Shown: positions 1 through 12,302 of the stretch, piece by piece
Layout: every line of letters starts with the position of its first letter
How positions within the stretch are numbered: position 1 is the stretch's first letter
Source: Polytrichum commune
Taxonomy: Eukaryota; Streptophyta; Polytrichopsida; Polytrichales; Polytrichaceae
Assembly (NCBI GenBank): GCA_950295325.1
Contig: OX485806.1
Span: forward strand, 33,978,001-34,042,000
Reading direction: 5' to 3'
Length of the DNA: 64,000 nt
Made by a program: the position numbers and the translations under genes
Notes under the pieces: model-generated
Seen by the model: the letters and a program-made list of their open reading frames with translations, nothing else
Told to the model about the DNA's origin: nothing
Databases searched by the model: none

Positions 1-79
1 TGAGAATGATATGGTTGGATGTTGAGAGGAATTAGGCTAGCCGTCAAAATCGATTACATCAAAATCTAATGGCTATAGC

Positions 80-2489
80 TGTAAGCCGCAATCACCCCCA
101 CCCTTCAATTGCGTCCTAGTCCGGGTGAGGAATCATGCGCTACATTCAAGTTTGCAAGTCATGAGTGCAAGCAAGGAAAAAGGATTTGGAGAAGTGGTGT
201 GCATAACACCTTTTCACTTTATTAACTCAACAAACATTTAGAAATGCTTAATTGCCACACATGTTCAATCCAAACCTACCCATCAATTTACCTCCCTACC
301 CTATACTAGTGATCATGATTCCGAGCTACAAATTCAATCACCCCCCCTGGTTCACCTCCTTAGTTACCACGTCCGCCACCTCAAATGTAGGTGCCCTTAG
401 AGCGCGTCTCCTTAGCTAACACAATTCACACACGACACTTCATTCCCTCTACAGGTCCTGTTACCGTGCAGTTCGCCCAAGTCCTGATGGTGCAGCTTGA
501 CAAAACCTGTGCTTCTGTTGCTGGTTGCATGCCTACCCTACCCAACATACCACTCTCATCTTCCCCACCCAGCACCTGGCACTTAACTTCAAGGGGGCCG
601 TGGGTGCCGACCAGCAGGCACCTCGAAACTTTTACCTTCTGCAAGCCTTAGCAATTTCCCGGTCACTGCACCCTTCCTTAACCCATGCAGCCCTTCCCTT
701 GATGATTGAGGACCCTCACCTGATCCCGGTTCGGCGAAAAGCCTTCTCTCATCCCCCCCAGCGCAGCCAGCTGCAGAAACCGGCCGACAGATTTCGCCTC
801 GGGGAATGCTCTTTCTATTGGCACCTCTTCGGCCTCTCGAGAGTCATAAGCGTGCACAGTAGCACCGCTCCACTGCACCGTCACACCTTTAAGAGGTTGA
901 CAAGGGGGCCAGGGGTGTTACTTCTCCTCAATCCATCGCCCCTCAGGAGAATTCATGAGGAGTACCCGCTTCACACCCCGGCATCCAATCAGTAGCAACC
1001 GTTTCTCATCGTCACGCCCTGGAAACAAGGTAAAACACCAGAGCTTTGATTGGAGAAGAGAGATTGAAAACCCTCTGTCCCAATTGGGCTCCGGCATTCC
1101 CCGCTTCCGGTACCCCTCCTATGCTTCCTGTTTCCTACTGCAGTCCCCGCTCCATTCGGCCTAAGCTCCCAACTGTCGATCCCGGCCGCTCGGGACCCAG
1201 TTCCTCAACTCCCGAACCAGTGTGCCGAGGATCTTCTGCCGCACCAGGAGCTAACAAGCTTCTCTTGCCCTCTCCCTTCCCTCTCCTAACAACACAACTC
1301 CTTGCCAGCGGGAACCCATAATTGAGCCTCTTGAATCGCCGAATAAGGTCAGTGTTGGGCACGGTACAGAGGAGTGCGAATCACCTACACCTAAACCACC
1401 CAACTCAAGGAAGTAGTTACCTTATTGTTGCAGTGGCAGCAGTGCGAGAGCCCGAAGGGAACGAGGTTGCTGCCACCCGTCTCAGATCCATCCGAGTGGT
1501 TGGGCATCCCTTGAGATCAAATGAGCGACTGAGAAGCTCTTCCTTTCCCGGATTCCACGGAAGCAGGTGGAGTCCTGCTACTCATAGTTTTCTTCCTCTT
1601 CTAGTGATGTTCATCCGGACTTGTATTAAAAGTACCTTGCGGTCCCTCATCGGTGTGCCTCGCCAGAATCGAACTGCCATCCAGCAGTGTGGCCGCTGCC
1701 GCAATTCTCTTAGTTCTCACTCCATTCGCTTCTCCCTCCCAAGACGTGGTATGCCTGGCACTCCGGACCCGCAGTTGAGCAATCATCGCCTTCTTGCCAC
1801 CGTCGCATAAGATGACAGGTTGCCCCGCTATTGGGCTGTTGATGTGCATTCCCAAGTCCCTCCTGTGATCTTGCTTCGCCACCACGTTCTGTATCGCCAG
1901 CTTCCCTTTCTTATCATCAGCTGTCCCGCCATTGTTGATCTTCCATTTCCCGGTCGTTGAGAATCCTCCTGTGCTACTCCTTCCTTGCTCCTCGACGAGG
2001 TAGAGCTTCCGCGTCACCGTTGCTTTCCCCTCCTCTACCATGCATCAATACCTAATGGAGCAGGGCTTCGCCCTCTCTTCTCCTCTCCTTCCTCCTATGC
2101 ATGCATAATGAGCTCTCTCTCCCTTGCCTCTCGAGACCCCTCCACACTTCTCCTTTTTCCGGGTTGCCCGGCATCTTCCGGGCCGCCCAAGAAAAAAACG
2201 GGTTAGGACTTCCCCCTTCTTTCCTTTACCTTTTCAAACACCACTCTCTCACTCCCTTAGTTGACTTTCTCTCCCACTAAACTCACCCTTAGCTACTTAC
2301 CTTTACTCCACCTTAATTCTCCAAGGTTTATTGCCCTTTCTAGCTCTATTCACCCCTTAACTTTAATGCAATCAAGACTTTTAACACCTCACCTTTCTTA
2401 TCTTTTTAACAATTCAAGCAAGCACAAAATCAAGGTGTTAGCAATTTTTTGTGATTAAGGAACCATGTGAGCACCATTTTGGGCTCACA
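80..2489 (-). mobile_element. Solo LTR of a Ty3/gypsy-type retrotransposon
   Basis: The block is bounded by TG at 80 and CA at 2489. It is flanked on both sides by the same 5 bases, atagc (75-79 and 2490-2494), the size of duplication expected from an LTR-retrotransposon integrase. On the minus strand it starts TGTGAGCCCA, like the LTR at 36699-38409. The other ends are also similar: both carry a cacccaccctt-like stretch followed by a gt(c/a)gtctgggtgag-like stretch. No gag or pol lies next to it, so it is best read as a solo LTR left by recombination between the two LTRs of one element. At 2410 bp it is longer than its 1711-bp relative, and the middle has diverged strongly. Several ORFs of 60-160 codons inside match nothing and are treated as chance. 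Confidence 0.8.
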
Positions 2490-2494
2490 ATAGC

Positions 2495-4238
2495 CTATGA
2501 ATTTATATAATTATGTAAGAATGTTGTAGGAATCAAAGCAAGCCTTTGTGTGTTGTGTGACAATGAAGAACACGAGAATAGTGAATTTCGATTATAATGA
2601 AGAAAGAGATAAAGTGAAGGAACAAATTCTTTGAGCATCGCAATTTGAATTATGTTTGATGGCAGTAAGTGGTTTAATTAAGGAAGAAGATATTAACCCC
2701 AATAAGATGAAAATCCCTTGGAAGACTATTGCCAAAGTTTTCGAGCTTCACGACTGAAATAGGTCAACACATAGACTAATAGAAAATTCCCTAAAGATAG
2801 GACGGAATCACTCACGACAGAGTAAACACAAATGAACCATAAGAGTGAAAAATAAGGACAATAAAGAAGAAAAGGAAAAGGAAAAGTCCTAGATTTTTAT
2901 TCTAATCCTTAATCCAATGTGACATTGACCCTTATAGACACTATCTCACTCTTCCTAGAGACTTAGTTCCCTGGGTTTGTTGTTTTAAGTCATAACAAAA
3001 AAACTAACTACAAGTGGTGATTCAAGTTGCTTAGTTGATTTGTATATAAATCAAACTATATGATATTATTCCAATTATGTTATGTTATGTTTTTTTCTCT
3101 AAATTCCTAAAGTGTGTATTTTTTCAAGCATTTGAAGGAATTTCCGCATAGAGATTTTATCAATTTGTGTGCTATCATTTCTTGTATATCCTCCCATTAC
3201 TTGTATCATTTGTTGTTGGTTATATTTCTCCCCTCGGTGCCCCACTCTAGACTAGATGTGTGTGGTGATCTTATTTGTAGGTTGCACTCTTTGGTTGGTT
3301 CCCTACATCATTTTAAAAAGTTGTTGTTATTGGACCCTAAACACTTGATGTTAAATTTAAATGTTGAACTTCAATGCTATCGTTAAATATATGCTTAGTA
3401 CAAATTTATGGTTAGATTGAGCGTGTATGTAGGGGTGTACGTGCAAAAAATATTTTGATAGGCTTTAATGTGTTGGAATTTTGAAGTCCCTTATATATTT
3501 CAATACTTGAAGATTAATTGTAATATAATATTTGTTATTGGTAATGTTGAAGTTCAATTCCTAAGTGTATATTTGAAAGTATATATTGAAGTTGAATGTT
3601 CAATGGATTTTGTTGTTGTTGAAGGTTTAGGTATTTTGGTATTGATTTCTTATGTATGCTGGAGTTGAAGCTTATTTATATTGAAGTTATTTTATTGATA
3701 TGTATGTTGCTTCTATGTTGGTTGGATGCTAAAGTTTATAATATGATGGTTGTCTATGTAATATGTAAAGTCATATCTACGTAGTGTAATACATGTATAA
3801 TATATTATATGCATAATGTATGTGTACATTGTTCACACATAGTTTATACTACTTATAAGTAAGATAGGGTGATTATATTTATGCAACCCTAAAATTTATA
3901 TATAATGATAGGATATTAGAAAATACCATCCAATAGAAATTTAGTTACTTATAGGTAGGAAAATATTCAACGTAAAAAGATAAATACCCCCCATTAAATG
4001 AGGGGTTCATGCACGCGTATATATAAATCAAGTGTATAAGAACCCTTTGTAAGCTATATCAATGAACGTTACATTTGATACCAATCATTATGACAATTAA
4101 ATGATGTGTTTGCCGCAATCAAGTACAAGTGTGAATAATAAGATAATCAATTTGCTCACTACGCTCATATTATGCTTACATAATTTTTTACGGATGTCCA
4201 TTAGATACGAATTCAAAATTAGGTGGATGATTTGCACC
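2495..4238. other. AT-rich intergenic DNA
   Basis: No gene, RNA gene or repeat element could be supported here. The short ORFs have no recognisable protein features. Base composition becomes steadily more AT-rich to the right of the solo LTR. Confidence 0.5.
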
Positions 4239-4396
4239 AAAATATAGTATTTTAACGTATAGATAAGGACACAATAAATTCAATGAAAACAAAATAATTA
4301 TTATATGGTTTTATTACAAAATATAGTATTTTAACGTATAGATAAGGACACAATAAATTCAATGAAAACAAAATAATTATTATATGGTTTTATTAC
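4239..4396. repeat. Perfect tandem duplication, 2 x 79 bp
   Basis: Two identical 79-bp units (4239-4317 and 4318-4396) lie head to tail, followed by the first 8 bases of a third copy. Identity over the full unit in AT-rich non-coding DNA points to a very recent duplication, or to an assembly artefact. Confidence 0.9.
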
Positions 4397-4404
4397 AAAA
4401 TATA

Positions 4405-5740
4405 AATTTCAACGATATTTTAAATTTAATATAAATATAAGTGATATTTGAGTTCTCTATATAATCATAGAGTGTACAGAATGGAAATTCCAAGCTCCAA
4501 GTTTATTTCAATTAAAATGAATCAATAAAAACAAAAATGTTAAAAAATTTGTTTTTTTCTTCAAAATGTATGACTTTATTATTAATCATGTTTTTTGGAT
4601 TGTCCATGTTATCCAAATTTGATATTATTATTATATATATATTTTTATCAACTTCGGATGACGTGCTGCACAGTTAACACATATTTGTGTAATGCGTCAA
4701 AAGTATTCCAAAGCCTTTGACACATAATGACTTTGTTGTGCATTCACTATATATTTCACATACTCCTTACGACCTATTTTCAATATTTAAGCAAAAAACT
4801 TATAATACATAACATATAAAATATACTTGAGGTGTATCAACTCATAAAATAATTTAATAAATATAATAAAACTTAAAATCTTGTTTGCTTGATTTTTATA
4901 TTCCAATTAATAAGATTATCGTATATTCTTTGCAAGATACCTTATAATCTTTCCACAATAATTTTGTCTATGCATGTTTCAAAGATCTTACACCAATGAT
5001 ACCTTTGACTCTTAAAAAAATGGCAAAATTGGTGTAAATTGTAAGTTTATTAAATCAAGAAGGAGAAATACGATGGACCGATTTTTGAATTTCAAAAGCT
5101 TTCAATTATCAGATCCAATACAAATTCCAAAATAAGCTTCTTATTATCATTTTAAACAACATTAAAGGAATTTAGGGTCTCCCAATCATTATTTACTTCT
5201 TTTAAAGACATCCAAATGTATCCCAATCTATGTATAAGTTGCGCAAAAAATATACATGCAAAAATGACTTCTTCAAATGTATTCTTTACATGTATAATTA
5301 TCACCATATACAAAAATTCTTCGTTTTTTTTTATATTGAAAACATCCAATCCTTGTTCTTTACCGCAAGTGCGAGATTGTTGGAATTTTCCACTAGGTTG
5401 GCAGGAGTTAATAAAGCCATCTATATACTTTCAAATAATAGTATTAGAAAAAACATAAACATATCAATAAATTTTGCATAATTTAAATGATGGGGCACAT
5501 ATTTTATATTGGTTAATATATTTGTTATAAATACTATATATAATACTATTTCAAAACAATTGACATCAATTTTATCATTTCATTTTGACATTTAAAATTA
5601 TACATCACTATAAATAAATAACAAAACATGAGAAAATAATTGCATAGTTCTAAATGTATTTAAATGTTGATTAATCATTGTAAGGTAAAATAATAACTCC
5701 TCGAGTTTCTAAGCCAAACATATTTAATTATTTATTAAAT
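4405..5740. other. AT-rich intergenic DNA
   Basis: Very AT-rich sequence with no supportable gene. The ORFs near 5.2-5.5 kb are low-complexity and unrecognised. Confidence 0.45.
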
Positions 5741-6611
5741 GGGGATTGCTATTTCCACACCTTTTTTGGCTAGATTCACACCTTTTTGCCGGTTCGGTTG
5801 CCGTGTCACTAAGGCGCTATATATGAGATTCTTCATGGTGCATCCGGACCGTTGATCCACCAAGGCCCATCCAAGGGCCTCAATGATCCTAGGTGGTGGT
5901 GGGGTGGGGGGCGGGGGTGGTGCTTGCCACCAAGGCGGGGTGGGGCCGTGGGCCTCATGTCTTTTTTGGGGAGGCCGGATTTAGGGTGGTGTCGGGCCTA
6001 ATGGCTAGGCGGGCCCAGTGGCTAGGCCTACTTATTATATAACTAGTTGGTTACCCTTACTCTACTTACTAAATAACTAGTTGGTTAGACTTACTCTACT
6101 TACTAAATGACTAGTTGGTTACCCTTACTCTACTTACTAAATGACTAGTTGGTTACCCTAGTAAACATTTGGTTACCCTTACTAGTCATTTAAGGGTAAC
6201 CAACTAATCATTTAGTAAGTAGAGTAAGGGTAACCAACTAGTCATTTAGTAAGTAGAGTAAGGCTAACCAACTAGTTATTTAGTAAGAAGAGTAAGGGTA
6301 ATCAACTAGTTATATAATAAGTAGGCCTAGCCATTGGGCCCGCCTAGCCACTAGGCCCGACACCACCCTAAATCCGGCCTCCCCCAAAAAGACATGAGGC
6401 CCACGGCCCCACCCCGCCTTGGTGGCAAGCACCACCCCTGCCCCCCACCCCACGGCCACCTAGGATCATTGAGGCCCTTGGATGGGCCTTGGTGGATCAA
6501 CGGTCCGGATGCACCATGAAGAATCTCTTATATAGCGCCTCAGTGACACGGCAACCGAACCGTCAAAAAGGTGTGAATCTAGCCAAAAAAGGTGTGGAAA
6601 TAACAATCCCC
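5741..6611. mobile_element. Large near-palindromic foldback element
   Basis: The left arm from 5741 (GGGGATTGCTATTTCC) is the reverse complement, with few mismatches, of the right arm ending at 6611. The match runs almost to the centre near 6175, so each arm is about 430 bp. The flanking 5 bases are identical: taaat at 5736-5740 and 6612-6616, a probable target-site duplication. The outer arms are GC-rich; the inner arms each hold about three copies of a roughly 42-bp tandem unit (taactagttggttacc and variants), mirrored in the other arm. There is no coding capacity. This fits a non-autonomous foldback or MITE-like DNA transposon mobilised in trans. The superfamily is not clear from the termini. 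Confidence 0.85.
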
Positions 6612-9375
6612 TAAATTTTAGATAGAATTTACTGTTATTTCAAAACAATTTGTCTTGTAAATAAAACTTAATAGCCTAACCGTACATGTAAAGCTTGTTG
6701 GAAAATAGATGCTCTGAGAGCTCATGGTAACCTTTTAAAGTAAGATGTGTTTAACGAACCAATGGCTTCAAACTACTCACTGTTTATTTAAGATTTTTTA
6801 TTCATTGCCTACCCATTCAAGATTTTCTAAACTTAAGTGTCTTCTAAACATTGATTATCAACTAATAATTGAAAAACACGGATTAGAAATCAAATAAACT
6901 TAAAATAAAAAATAAACTTAAAACATGTATTCTTAAAATAGAGATTATTTTTTCATTTCCTATGACATTAAAATATCATCCAATTACTTCACACCAATTA
7001 ATCTTAAATAATTTACTATTCCATAGTATTGCACCATGCTATAAAAACTAATTATTACATTTTTTGCTCAAATGAAAGTCGGTTGGAAACAAGAATAATG
7101 TTGAAAAATAAATAAATAAATGTAAGAACTAGCCTTTGGAAATCCAAAATCGGACAACATAAATAAAAAGTGATAGGGGGAAATGACGTTAAAGTAATTT
7201 TGGATTTAAAATTAAACCCCCTTTTAAAGTGTTCCTCAAGGTGAGGATAAACATCTCTATTAACTTGGGCCTCAGTTGATTCGGTAGAAAGTTAATATTC
7301 ATTTGCTAAAAAAATTATTCTTCAAGTCTTAGATCTTTTGGACTTTCATCCGATTGATTTTCATATATTTGTTAAGTGGTTAGTGTCGAAAGATACTTAC
7401 CAATAGAACCTTCTATCATCAAGGGTATTTATACTGAATCAAAATTAGAATCCGAATATATCAATTAAAATCAATTTGCTACCTGATTCATGCAATTGCC
7501 GTACATACCTCCCTTCGGATCTACTTGAGACAGTCTTTGGATCTACAAAGAATATCCATTAATTAAATATTAGGTCAAGCTAATTAAGTATTTTATTTTA
7601 TTAATTATATAATTTAGCTTAGTCCCTTAAATTACCTTATAATAATTCATTAACGTCCGTTATTTAGGTCCTCTTTTTCCCAAGCTAGTTTCTATCACAA
7701 AAATCTCATAATTAAGCATATTATTCTCTTCATAATCCAAATAATAATAATACAAAGGTTTTTTATAAAAAATCAAATCAACCCTTCACAATTATTTATT
7801 GGCTTTAATTAGACTTAAAAAGTTGGGAGCAGACAAGTTAGGGTTTCTTGTTTGTGTTCTCAAGTCCCTGATTCCCTTCGCCCCAACTTGTAGTTCTTGT
7901 TGTTTTTTTAGTGTAATTTTGTTTTCGTATCTGTATGGTCTAGCAAACTATTTTAGATATGGACTGCATTTTCTCTATGATGTCTAGTTTTTCCTGCCCC
8001 CAATTTCCTTTCCCGCTATCATGATATGTGTCGATTAATGATCGAAACTTAGCAATTAAATGAGTTGGTAGAGTTTTTATATGTTAGTAAATTGATGTTA
8101 GTGTGGTTATATAGTAGTTTTATATTAGTTGAAGATCGGTCATAATTTAATGACCGGATAGGGTTACATTAAATTTAGGGTGGATTAGGACTAAGCGGCG
8201 GCGGCCGAACTTTAGCCGTAAAGGGATCCTTGCGCCCTAACTCCAAAAACTTTTGATTGGCCAAAGGAGTCCAAGGGAAGGGTATTTAAGGGAGGAAAGT
8301 TGGGGTGGTTAGGTTTTTTTTTATATATATAATAATTTTTGTTAGTGTTCGGGGTTTTAGAGCTTAAAATAGGAACTTCTTGAAAATTAGAGAGCTGGAG
8401 CTTCTTTAGAGTTAGATAGTTGGAACTTCTTAAGAGTTAGAAAGTTATTGAGAGGTTGAGAGTTTTCTTTACTGTTCTTAAGTATTAAGAAACTTAAGGG
8501 TATTGAGGTGAATAGAAGACGTGTGGAGAGAACCTTGAGGCATAGTTGTATTTCTACACTTCATTTATTAAAAAGTCATATTTTGGAACTTGGTGTTTTC
8601 TTGATTTACACATTATTAGATTAGAAATTTAATGTGAAATTTAGAAAAGAATTTTGATGAGGTATTTCGCGTGTATGTAAATAATAGAATATTAGTTGCA
8701 AGAGATCCTTGATAGTGAATGAAGGTTAGTTAATAAGAGGAAATATTCTATGAAATCCTTCACAAACTACCACATCTAAAACCATGTGTTTTCCGGGCAT
8801 CTCACAACAAATTACATACTGCAATTTGTAGTTCTTGCTGCTTTTGAGTATAATTTTGCTCTTGTGAATGCATAGTCTGGCAAACCATTCTAGAGATGGA
8901 TTGCATTCTTTCTACAATGACTAGTATCAAAGAGTTTCTAGATCACAGTCTGAAGGGACATGATCTTTTCTGTTCTTGTAGTATTGGTTGACATTGAAAT
9001 TCAATTCTTATTACCATGAGGACGTGACATTCATTGTGTTCTATCTTGTAGGTTTTGAAAAAGGCAACCATCAAAATTCAACCTTCAACATGTCTGACAA
9101 GTTGATGTTGTGATCACTTTAAACTTGAAGGGATTGTTCGGAAAGGTTGAATATAGTTGTCACCGAAAATGCTTTATCTTGTTGTCACGGGGTTAAAGTA
9201 GAGGCAATATGTGTTGGAATTATTGGTTTGAGGTGTTTTCTTTTCAGGTGTGATGTATGATTGTAGGAGTTGTTGTTCATTCATAGATACATATTACATG
9301 GTGTGAGGCATGAATTGGATCCAATTGTTTAATTGCCCCGGAGTTTTATCATCATTGCTATCTTTTGGAATGCAG
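6612..9375. other. Intergenic DNA with a diverged direct repeat
   Basis: No gene was found. About 100 bases at 7885-7990 recur, diverged but alignable, at 8826-8935; both contain tgtagttcttg and a similar tggactgcatt / tggattgcatt stretch. The second copy lies just upstream of the polymerase-delta relic, so part of this region may once have been 5' flank or intron of that gene. Confidence 0.4.
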
Positions 9376-11631
9376 GGCATAGTGTTTGTTGCAATATACA
9401 TGGATCTGAACCCTACTTCTACATCACCTGTCTTGATGGCATTGGACCAGATGATGTTCCCAAATTTCGCACCACACTTGAGGTAAGAAGATAGACTTCA
9501 TTTCCCACTTTATATAAATGCTCAACGCTCGTGAAGAGCTCTAAAAAGGGTTCTCACGTGGGCTGCAAAATGACATGTAGTAGGGTTTTTGAACAGTCTA
9601 TTTAATACCATTGCCTCATTTTGTATATGAAAGTTGCGTTTGAGAATCTGAAGGTCACAGACTAAAAATGTTGTTATGAAGGCTGACTTCAGCCAAGAAT
9701 GTTGTGGAAACCTTGAGATCCTAGATATTGTGGTCATTAATCTGAATGAGATGTCGATGAGGTGACAGGCACGCATGAGAGAGGCAAACATGAATGGCAA
9801 AGCACAAGCTTTCATTACCAAGATTGACATTGTCCAGATGCGCAGTCTCCTTTACTACCAAGTGCAAAAGTCTCGATCCTTCTGAAGGTTTATGTTGCTG
9901 GTGGCTGGTTGTCGAGGTATGTTTGAATCATGGAATCACATCTTGGTAACAAATAATTGTGATGGCATTATTAAAGATGTAGTTTTGGACTTTTGTAATC
10001 TGTGGATTAATTTTCTTTCTTCTACTGAATGCTGTTGGCTAACTTGGGATCTCCAGGAATCTTGGAGAAAGGTATCAACATTGAGGGTGTGGGGCAACGG
10101 TCCTTCTTGACGTATGAGAGCAATGTGCTTTTTGCATTGCGCTTCATGATCGAGTGTGATGTTGTTGGTGGAAATTGGGTTGAGCTGTCTGCTGGGAGTT
10201 ACTTGAGGAGTTCAAGGCAGTTGTCCTATTGCCAGCTGGAAGTGGACATACAGTATCCATTGTAACTAAAATGTATGTTTAGAAGATGCATTGTTTCAGT
10301 CATTCCAGACTTTCTGTACCACAATGATCCCTCTATATTTCTTGGCTGGGCAAAATGAAAAGCTGGGTAACGCCCTGAAATATGAATCAAATGTTTGTGG
10401 TGGAGTTGTCCGTGGTGTTGCCATCTTGACTTCATACACAGCTACAGCAAAGTCGTCAGCCATGCGCCCGTTGGTCAGTATTCAAAGATGGCTCCATTTC
10501 GAATCTTGAGCTTTGACATTGAGTGTGCTGGAAGGAAAGGTCATTTTCCAGAACCAGAGCATGACCCTGTCTTTCAGGTAAGTTGAGATTGTAAATTGGT
10601 TCCCTTGCCTATTTTTGAAAACTAACAACTTCTAATTCTTTACTTCTGGAGTCATGCAAACAAAGAACCTTAGCCATGCTTGCAAAGATGGTGTGTATGC
10701 TTGTAAAGGTAAGGTATGTTGTACTGCATTGCATGTTGACTCTGAGGTTACGTTCACCTTGATGCACTAGAAATAACCTAAGTTCAAAAAGTAAGTAAGT
10801 CTGACTTCAAAATCTTGTTCATGTCAGATTCAAGAAACTCTCTGCTCTTTGGCCACACACGTGAGCTTATTTTCATGTTAGACAATGCTTTTCTTGTCAT
10901 CTTACATATTATAGATTGAACAAAGAGTACAGTACTTGACCAACTTATTCAAGGAAGTCCGTTTGGGTTTGGACCAGATTGCCAACCTGGTAACAATGCA
11001 GGGTGAAGATCAATCTATGGTGAAGAATGTGATGACCCTCAAGTCATGTTTGCCAATTGTGGGAGTTGATGTCATGTCTTTTGATTCAGAGAAGGATGAT
11101 CTCCTCGCCTGGAGGGTATGTACACAAGAAAACACTGCACAAATATTTCATAGTTTGATTTTCTGTGCTATTGGTTTCAGTGTAAAGTGTGTGTTTGTAT
11201 CAGGGGATACTGTGTTTCCTTAAATTCCATTCTTGCTGTAGGTTCCTTGACTAGGCACACTGTTGTTACTTCTCATTAGATATGTGCTACAATTAGTGAG
11301 TTACGGTTTGCAAAGCTGATACTCACAAAGAAGTGCTGGCTGGTACAAAGAAGGATGTTAAGTTCTCATGCATGAATGGGCACATAGTGTAGCCTTGTAA
11401 AGACTCGAGTGTTTCTTTGTTATTCTACATAACCGTGTGAATGATGGGATTATAGGACTTCGTCAGAGAGGTTGATCCAGACATTATAATTGGATATAAC
11501 ATCTGCAAGTTTGACGTGCCCTATCTCATTGAGGTACAACGCGCGGTTCTTCAAACCTACAAGTTAATATCAATCAATCTTTGTGTTGGTTATTTACACC
11601 AAAAAGTCACTCGGAAGCTTCTCAACCATTG

Positions 11632-11652
11632 ATATATATATATATATATACT
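11632..11652. repeat. (AT)n microsatellite
   Basis: An uninterrupted run of about ten AT dinucleotides in an intron-like part of the polymerase-delta relic. Confidence 0.85.
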
Positions 11653-12277
11653 ATCTCTTATATGCCTGCATCGTTGTGGAGATTGCCATGTACCTCTAGT
11701 TTATTAAGCCGCACACATACTTGCAAACCTTCAGGCCCTCAGCTATCCCTAGTGCTAAGGGCTCATGTCCACTTTGCATATGGTGTGGCTTCGATTTTCC
11801 ATGGCATCATGCTAAGTGTTGGAGTCCCATATCATGGCCATGCATAAATATGGAGTCCAAATAGGGTCACAGGGTGGATTGGCCATACGTAGAAATGGAT
11901 TGGCCACACATGGCTTCTGTGATTTGGGACAACATAGTAGGCAAGTTCTCCTGGTTTCTAAAAGTGTTCACCTTGGTCAGTCAGGTCATTTTAGAAAAAC
12001 CCTTTACCTCTCACTACAGTTTTTATCATTTTAGAGTAAGGTTGCATGATATTTGCAAGGCTTCTCAACTAAAAAAAATTCCATCATTGGCTTTGTTGCT
12101 ACTACTTGCAGGGGGCACAAACATTGCATGTGAGTGAGTTTCCAAGACTTGGTCATATCAGAAATAGTGGACTTTGTATGAAGGATGCTTCTTTTAATCC
12201 AAGGTATGCACTATCACTAGGTATGGCGTACATGGTCTAGTGAAAGGTCAGAAGTGTCTTGCTTTTTGCGAGTATCA

Positions 12278-12302
12278 TATATATATATATATATATATAT
12301 AT
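12278..12302. repeat. (AT)n microsatellite
   Basis: About twelve uninterrupted AT dinucleotides in an intron-like part of the polymerase-delta relic. Confidence 0.85.

Noticed and set aside
391-2206. Several long ORFs (up to 162 codons) on both strands
   Set aside because: They lie inside the solo LTR, overlap one another, and show no family motif. They are explained by the GC-rich LTR sequence.
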